Assembly: GCA_018812395.1 (NCBI GenBank)
Contig: JAHJDS010000508.1
Coordinates: 1 to 5,913 of the forward strand
DNA from: Pseudomonadota bacterium
Lineage (GTDB): Bacteria > Desulfobacterota > Desulfarculia > Desulfarculales > JAHJDS01
DNA length: 5,913 bases
Direction of reading: 5' to 3'
The notes under the pieces were generated by a model. The model saw only the letters and a list, made by a program, of their open reading frames with translations. It did no database searches and was not told where the DNA came from. Positions 5,707-5,913 of the stretch are shown in pieces. Position 1 is the stretch's first letter, and the number at the start of each line of letters is the position of its first letter. The translations under genes were made by a program, and so were the position numbers.

Positions 5707-5913
5707 GGCTCGCTTCCCTCAGGACCGTGGTCAGGCGGTCCAGGTGCTCGTCCAGGGTGGGCACGGCCACCTGGACCGGCCCCAGTTCCAGGGCCCGGTC
5801 CATGGCCCCGGCCAGGCCCGTTACGTCGTCGGCCCGTGATACCAGGAAGCCGCCTTCCCCGTCCACGATAAAATCGGCCGCGCCGTTGGCCTGGGTGGTG
5901 ACCACCGGCAGGC
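5699..5913 (-). CDS. Glycosyltransferase family 4 protein, C-terminal end, cut by window edge
   Basis: Only the last 70 codons and the TAA stop are present. The reading begins LPVVTTQANGAADFIVDG and goes on to EGGFLVSRADDVTGLAGAMD. This is the usual stretch after the EX7E motif in GT4 enzymes (PVVTT..NGA.EFI..G..GFLV), followed by the C-terminal helix that packs back on the fold. The catalytic residues lie outside the window. The TAA lies inside the start region of the downstream GT9 gene (8-nt overlap), so this gene belongs to the same operon. The fragment is short, but the motif order is characteristic. Sugar specificity cannot be inferred. Confidence 0.8.
   Translation of the reverse strand, partial: LPVVTTQANGAADFIVDGEGGFLVSRADDVTGLAGAMDRALELGPVQVAVPTLDEHLDRLTTVLREASHD

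Noticed and set aside
5047..5871. Plus-strand open frame of 274 codons opposite the GT9 and GT4 genes at the right end
   Set aside because: It is antisense to two recognisable genes, spans their junction, and ends in a Pro/Gly/Arg-rich tail; an artefact of composition.

Overview
The window is a stretch of high-GC bacterial DNA in which every supported gene lies on the minus strand, so transcription runs from right (5913) to left (1). It reads as the middle of a polysaccharide or lipopolysaccharide (LPS) core assembly operon. The content (an ADP-heptose-pathway kinase, two family-9 'heptosyltransferase-type' enzymes and three family-4 glycosyltransferases) points to a Gram-negative organism that makes heptose-containing LPS. 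The strong G/C third-position bias and the mix of GT9 and GT4 genes with a crotonase would fit a deltaproteobacterial (Desulfobacterota-like) lineage. That placement is only an impression, because no marker gene is present.

Order in the direction of transcription: (1) the C-terminal end of a GT4 glycosyltransferase (5699-5913, cut by the window edge); (2) a complete GT9 enzyme with the canonical TNDTGPLH motif and a C-terminal cysteine cluster (4624-5706); (3) a GT4 enzyme (3467-4627); (4) a second GT4 enzyme (2340-3461); (5) an enoyl-CoA hydratase/isomerase (crotonase) family protein (1543-2340); (6) a 68-bp gap with hairpins and a T7 tract; (7) a second, divergent GT9 enzyme (314-1474); (8) the N-terminal third of a heptose-7-phosphate kinase of the RfaE1/HldE type (1-317, cut by the window edge).

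Five of the six gene junctions overlap or are separated by only 5 nt, which suggests translational coupling. The exception is the gap after the crotonase. There a hairpin at the end of the coding sequence, a second just after the stop, and a GC hairpin followed by seven T residues could end or attenuate transcription before the distal GT9-kinase pair.

Functionally, the kinase would feed ADP-heptose synthesis, the GT9 enzymes would transfer heptose (or a related sugar) from the ADP-sugar, and the GT4 enzymes would add further sugars at the cytoplasmic face of the inner membrane. The crotonase is the outlier. It sits in the operon as though co-expressed with the glycosyltransferases, yet belongs to an acyl-CoA family, and it lacks one of the two glutamates that enoyl-CoA hydratases use. 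It is the most interesting item here, but nothing in the window proves a new system. There is no gene-free stretch longer than 300 bases, and I saw no RNA genes, mobile elements or CRISPR arrays.
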